Positions 42,501 to 48,500 of a stretch of DNA of 64,000 nt are shown one piece after another. The stretch is from Mytilus californianus. Lineage: Eukaryota > Mollusca > Bivalvia > Mytilida > Mytilidae. Location: NCBI RefSeq assembly GCF_021869535.1, contig NW_026262690.1, forward strand, positions 15,091,001 through 15,155,000. Direction: 5' to 3'. The position numbers and the translations under genes were made by a program. Every line of letters starts with the position of its first letter. Within the stretch, counting starts at the first letter, position 1. The notes under the pieces are model-generated. The model saw only the letters and a program-made list of their open reading frames with translations. It searched no databases and was not told where the DNA came from.

Positions 42501-45500
42501 ATAAATTGTTAAATATATTGAAAACAGTTAAGGATCCCACCATTAACTATACATATATTCTTATTGTCAACTGCTGGCAGTGATGCTGTGGATATGGCAA
42601 GGGTCTCTGTGTGTCCATCCATCAGCTTCAAACACATCAATACTTGGAGACTGTTTGACAGAAAGCTTGCATACTTGGTAGTCATCATATTCTCTTGACC
42701 ATACAATACCATTTTGATTTGAGATGTCATACTTCATAGGAGTGTTTGGCATCATGTGTAGTTGACCATTTTTACTGTCATTTTAATTTTACTATTTTGA
42801 ACACAGCTCCTCAGACACTGTTTTGACTTGACTTTTTATATATACTATGCTACCACAATTACACCTTATGAACTCCTATGAGATCCTTTGACAGAAGCTC
42901 TAATACTCCTTAGGCAAGTTTGTAATCAGGTGTAATTGACCATACTTTACTGTCATTATGACTCCTCCATTTTATAGGAGAAATGGGACTATTTTTGGGG
43001 TTATCGTATCACAATGACCCCATGCCATGTTCTACCTATTGAATAACAGGAACAATTAAAAAAGCTCTTTATAATATAATATATGTTTCTGATCTACAAT
43101 TCTATACTGTGAACACTTTTTTCCATCAGTGGTGGGGTAAATTTGGCTACAGCCTAGCAATCTTGTTTTTACAAAAGTGACTTCTTAATTTGAAGCGGAC
43201 ATAAGTTTTAGTCTACTAAAACAGTTCAGTCTAGTTAAGAATATCATAAAAAAAAAAAATGTCTGACAACAGTTCAGAGGAAAACCCTGTATAATCTTTA
43301 TCATTGAACTTCCACTGAATTATATTTTTATATTAATTTTTATGTAAGGATCGTCCATCGGTAAGTTTATATTGTTGTCTATGTATTGAGAGGTCTTCAC
43401 CAGTTCTCCTTTTGACACAGAAACAGCACAAGTATTCTTACAAGTGTTATAGAAACACTGCTATTCACCATTTTGTTTGCATGTTCAGATTATTTTTTGA
43501 TAAGATAATGTGAAAATGCTTGGTGTTCATCAAGTACATTTACTTGTACACAGAAACAGCACAAGTATTCTTACAAGTGTTATAGAAACACTGCTATTCA
43601 CCGTTTTGTTTGCATGTTCAGATTATTTTTTTATAAGATAATGTGAAAATGCTTGGTGTTCATCAAGTACATTTACTTGTACACATTTCTAGGGATGATT
43701 TTTTTTTTAGAAAATAAGTATGATGAGTTAAACCATGCTTCAGATCTTTGCTCAGTTGTGGGAAATACAATAAAGTAAACTAGTAAACTGAATGAAACTA
43801 ATTACAAGATATACAAGACATTATATAGTGTTAACAGAATATTTGTACAGATGTATGAAAATGTTTTTATAGGTACTGGACCTAGCAGCAAACATCTATA
43901 AACAGATTCCAGAAAATATTGATTATGATGGAACAGCCAAAATCTTAGCACTGGATCCCTGCCCATTAAATGTTGTGCTATTACAGGAGGTAATGTCATT
44001 ACAGTTTGTACAGTTATGTTACATGAAGGACAGATATATCACAAACAAATGATTGCTTTGAACAAGTTGTCTTTTTATAAATGAATAGTTAAATGGTCAT
44101 TATTTTAACCTTACATTATATATAGATGTTAATCAAATTGTCAGCATGTTTTGTTTGTCAATTTTTTGTGTTATTTGGTCAAAAAATTAATACAGGATGA
44201 AAATTGTGTGCTGTTGCTGAAAGTATTTCCTGGGTCTTCTTTTCTCAATTGAGTACTATTAACAATTTTGATTTTAGTAATATAATTCCAATAGGAAATC
44301 GTTACAAATACAGATTTGTTATTTACACTATTCTAATATTTCATACATATTTACAGATTGATAGATACAATGCATTGATGAATGAGATTAGAGAAAGATT
44401 GGTTGATCTAGAGAAAGGTATACAAGGTTTGGTTGTCATGACAATGGAGTTAGAGAACATATTCCAGTGTATATTTGATGGTAGAGTTCCTCCAACTTGG
44501 TTGAAGGTAATAATTTAGTTGACATTTGAACTACCAGTAATGTAAAGGAGTACAAATACTTTATTAAATCCAATTAAAGGGCTCTTTCTGAGCATATACA
44601 TAAATATATATATATATATCTATCGTATTAATTAGAAAATATGAAATAGAAATTGATCAGATATGTTTTGATCACCATAGTATCCAATATCACAAAAAGC
44701 TTATCTTACACTTTTGAGCAGCTGTTTATTTAATTCTGAAATGATGAAGCAAGCCACAGTTTCTTAAAAATTTCCTTACAATAAGTAACAAGGGCAATTA
44801 ATATCAAATTGGTTCCCATGTAAGCTTTTTATGTCCTCTTATGAAATGTGTTTCAAAAATAAAGTTTTCAATTTCATTCTGAAATCACGAAATTTCTTCA
44901 TTCTTAATGTTGATGTCCTACTCGTTATGTAAAAGATATCATAAGTATTTTGTTAGCAAATGAAAACCTTTTAGGATTTTTTTTAATATTGATTAATACT
45001 ATTAATAAACATTTCTGTAATTTATATTTTTATTGTTCTTGACAGGCCTACCCATCTATGAAGCCTTTAGCCTCCTGGACTAGAGATTTAGTAGCCAGAG
45101 TAGAACAGCTTGCCAAGTGGGCAGTCACAGCCCATCCTCCAACCATTTTCTGGATGTCTGGCTTTACCTTCCCCACTGGCTTCCTGACTGCTGTCTTACA
45201 GACATCTGCTAGACAAAATAATGTAAGTTTATCATTGCTCACTTGTCATCAATAGAACAGGTTATCAAATTTGAAATAACAGACCTTTAAAAATAATGTT
45301 TGTACCAAAGTTATTGCTTCCTCACGTAAAAAGTATGATGCAAAACAATGTAACAAATGTGTCACTTTCTCACCTAGACTGAGGTCCAGAGTTTTTTGAG
45401 AATAATTACAAAGCATTCACAGAATATCAAGAAATAATTTTTGATTGGCTGTATTTAATCTGTCTTGCAAATAAATATTTGAAAGTACAAATAATGTAAA

Positions 45501-48500
45501 CAAAAATATTTCATAATGTTGGAGTTTTAAATTTTATGTTTTTAACTATAAATCATCTCCTATCATTTACTCAATCCATTTATATCATGTTAAACATCTA
45601 CATATCATCTACATTTACATTAAATTTTTAAATAAAACTACTGTTGGGTATATAAAATTTCACAAAAATGGTGAAATTTTGATGTAATGATTTATTTTCT
45701 TTTTTGTCTTCAGGTATCTATTGATACTCTGTCCTGGGAGTTCAGTGTCATGACTGTAGGAGATGAGAATATAGTTGGTCCACCAAAGGTTTGTATCATT
45801 CTACAAAACTTATTAATATAAATGATTCTGTCATGCTGAGACTACTTGAAATTTAACTGAAAAGAAGTATCTTACAAAATGCTGCTCAAAATAATAATGC
45901 TTTGTAGTTAGATTGTTTTATTATGATTATAAAATAAATGTAAATAATATTTTATTTAAGTTTTTTTTTAGTACTTATTATGGCTATGGTAGGCAAGTTT
46001 GAAAAAAATACCTATTATCAGCAGGTTTTCTGTATATAATCAATTGATTGTCACATCATGCAGTTTCTTGAGTGCAGCAAGGAAGCTTATAGGCTTATTC
46101 TTGTCACAGCAAATAGAAAATATTATACTTGCTTTGTCATGCTGTTCTTCAGCTGAATTTGTATTTTTTCTATTTTGAGACATTTTTTTCTGAATATTTT
46201 GTCAGGATGGTGTGTATATCAAAGGTTTATTCCTACAAGGAGCAGGCTGGGATATTAAGAATTCTTGTTTGGTAGAAGCTAAGCCTATGGAGTTAGTCTG
46301 CCAGATGCCAACAATACATTTCAAACCAGTTGAAAATAAGAAAAAAGCTGCTAAAGGTATGTTTTGTCAAAGTTTTTGTCAGTCACTGCTTGTAGTTTTA
46401 TTAACTTTATATACAAATCTTTTAATTATTAGTTTTGGCTAAAACTGTGTTTTCCATTGAAGGCAGATAAATACTATGGGTCAATATAATCTAAATATTG
46501 TTTTTTTTTCATTTGGGAATGTAAGCAGATAAAGGTTTTCATTTTTTGTTTTAAAAATAAGGGCTTCTTAAAATGGCATCTTCCCTGAAAACCCTGTAAG
46601 AAGGTCTCTAGATAATCTATGTTAAGGGTTGTAGAAAGCAAACTTCAAGCATGCTCAGAATATCCCCACTATGAAAACTCTAATTTTAACATTATGAACA
46701 GTTTTGAGAGCTTTCTTAAAAATGTATACTTATCTCAAGATTTATTATTCTAAAGTGAACATTTCTACCCAATACAATCACTTGTTCCACTGACTTTTTT
46801 AGAGTCCAACTTTTCTTCAAATCCGATAAAATAATATGTTATTAACTGAATATGCCTGAAATATTTGCCTCTATTTATGATTCAAACAACAAGCAATCAG
46901 TCACTAAACATTAATATTATTTATATTGCTGTAGGAAAAAGTAAGTATTTATTTTCATTTTGATGTTGAATTACTGACTTTCTTGTTAGGTATTTGTCAT
47001 GCTGTTGTTTCTTTTGATAAAAAAATATACTTTGTAAAATACAGGCTAATTTTGATAGGGGAGAACAATGTAATACCTCAAGAATTTCTATTTAATTGTG
47101 ATAGTCTGTGTCAAATTTGGCATAGAATTAAAAGCTTTTAAGGATATGAACTAGTTTAGCTTTAACTTATTATTTGTTTCAAGTAATTTCAGTTTATGTA
47201 CATGTATCATCAGCAAAGATATGAAAAATTGTAGGTCTTATCTCAGAGATACTTTGAAACAAAACTATATCAAGATACCTTATAAGTATTTTATGCATTT
47301 GTGTTATTTAGTGTTCTACATTCAATGTTCAACAGTACATCTTGATTGCTTTTTTTGGAAGGGGGTGGGGAAGAGGTTCTGTTCTGAATTTAATCCCAGG
47401 CTAGATCACACCAAAGACTAAAATTAGCATTTGCTGCTTTTCTGCTAAGCATGCATTCAGTATTGAGGGATATGAAATAAAGACTGGTTGGCTCATAATA
47501 ATGCCTCTAGGTAGGCTAACATGTTTTCCCTACTGACTGGTACAGTGTGAGTTACTAATTTAAAGGTCTGACTTTGTATACCAGTCTAGGGCAAAGCAGA
47601 ATATATATTCATATGAAGCAAGCAGCAATCAATATATCCATTATTTTTAGCATGGGGGTCAGTTCTTTGAAATTATTTTTCTGTTGATCTGCATTACAAA
47701 ATGAAAAACAGTTATTTACAAAATATTTTATTTTTACTTGACCATCCAATTGACCATAGCTATCAAGTTACAGACTAATTCTGTTATTTTCACTATAATT
47801 ATACTGATGTGTTCTGTGTCATTGATAAACATAGCAAGAGCAATGAAAAGAGCCAATGTGGTATTTAGTGAGTACAAATAGTGCACAGTCTCAGTTGTAA
47901 AGCACACATTATATTTTACACATACAAAGATATACCGGTACATTAATGCCAAGGATTTTAAGTTTTACCCAACATTTTATCCTTTTATTCACACTCCCAT
48001 CATTCAGCTAAAAATTATTTTAGTTTTATCCAAAAAGATATGAATTCTCACACAATGAATTCTTCTCCCTCTTTTTTACACAACCATTATCTATGTATCT
48101 CATTTGCCATTTCAATGAATTGTACATACTTGTGGTAAATAATGTACATTGAAAAACAATAAGCAGGAAAGGTTTGTCTGTCACAAAGATAAAAAACAAT
48201 AAGTGAATAAGTGTATAATTCTTATGAATATTGTAGTGCCTACTTTTCATTGATTGTACTTTAAGCTTTTCATTTTTTTTAAAATTTATTTTTAACATCT
48301 AAACCTGAGGAAAAAAGGTGTCATGTCAATGTTGTATATATCAACTTATCTGTTTTCAAAAGACTGTTATTAAATGAATATTTATAATGTATCTATGATG
48401 TGTGAACTAGACAATATATGCACGTCTTAAAAATATCATAAAAAATCAGTTATTCCTTTTTATTCTTCACAAACTCTTCCTACAGTGAAAAGTTACTAGT

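Noticed and set aside
46935..46940. Six-base gaaaaa between gtag and gtaagt as a microexon in the last intron
   Set aside because: It keeps phase, but six bases with no conserved content is too little; e41 and e42 join directly to a conserved protein sequence.
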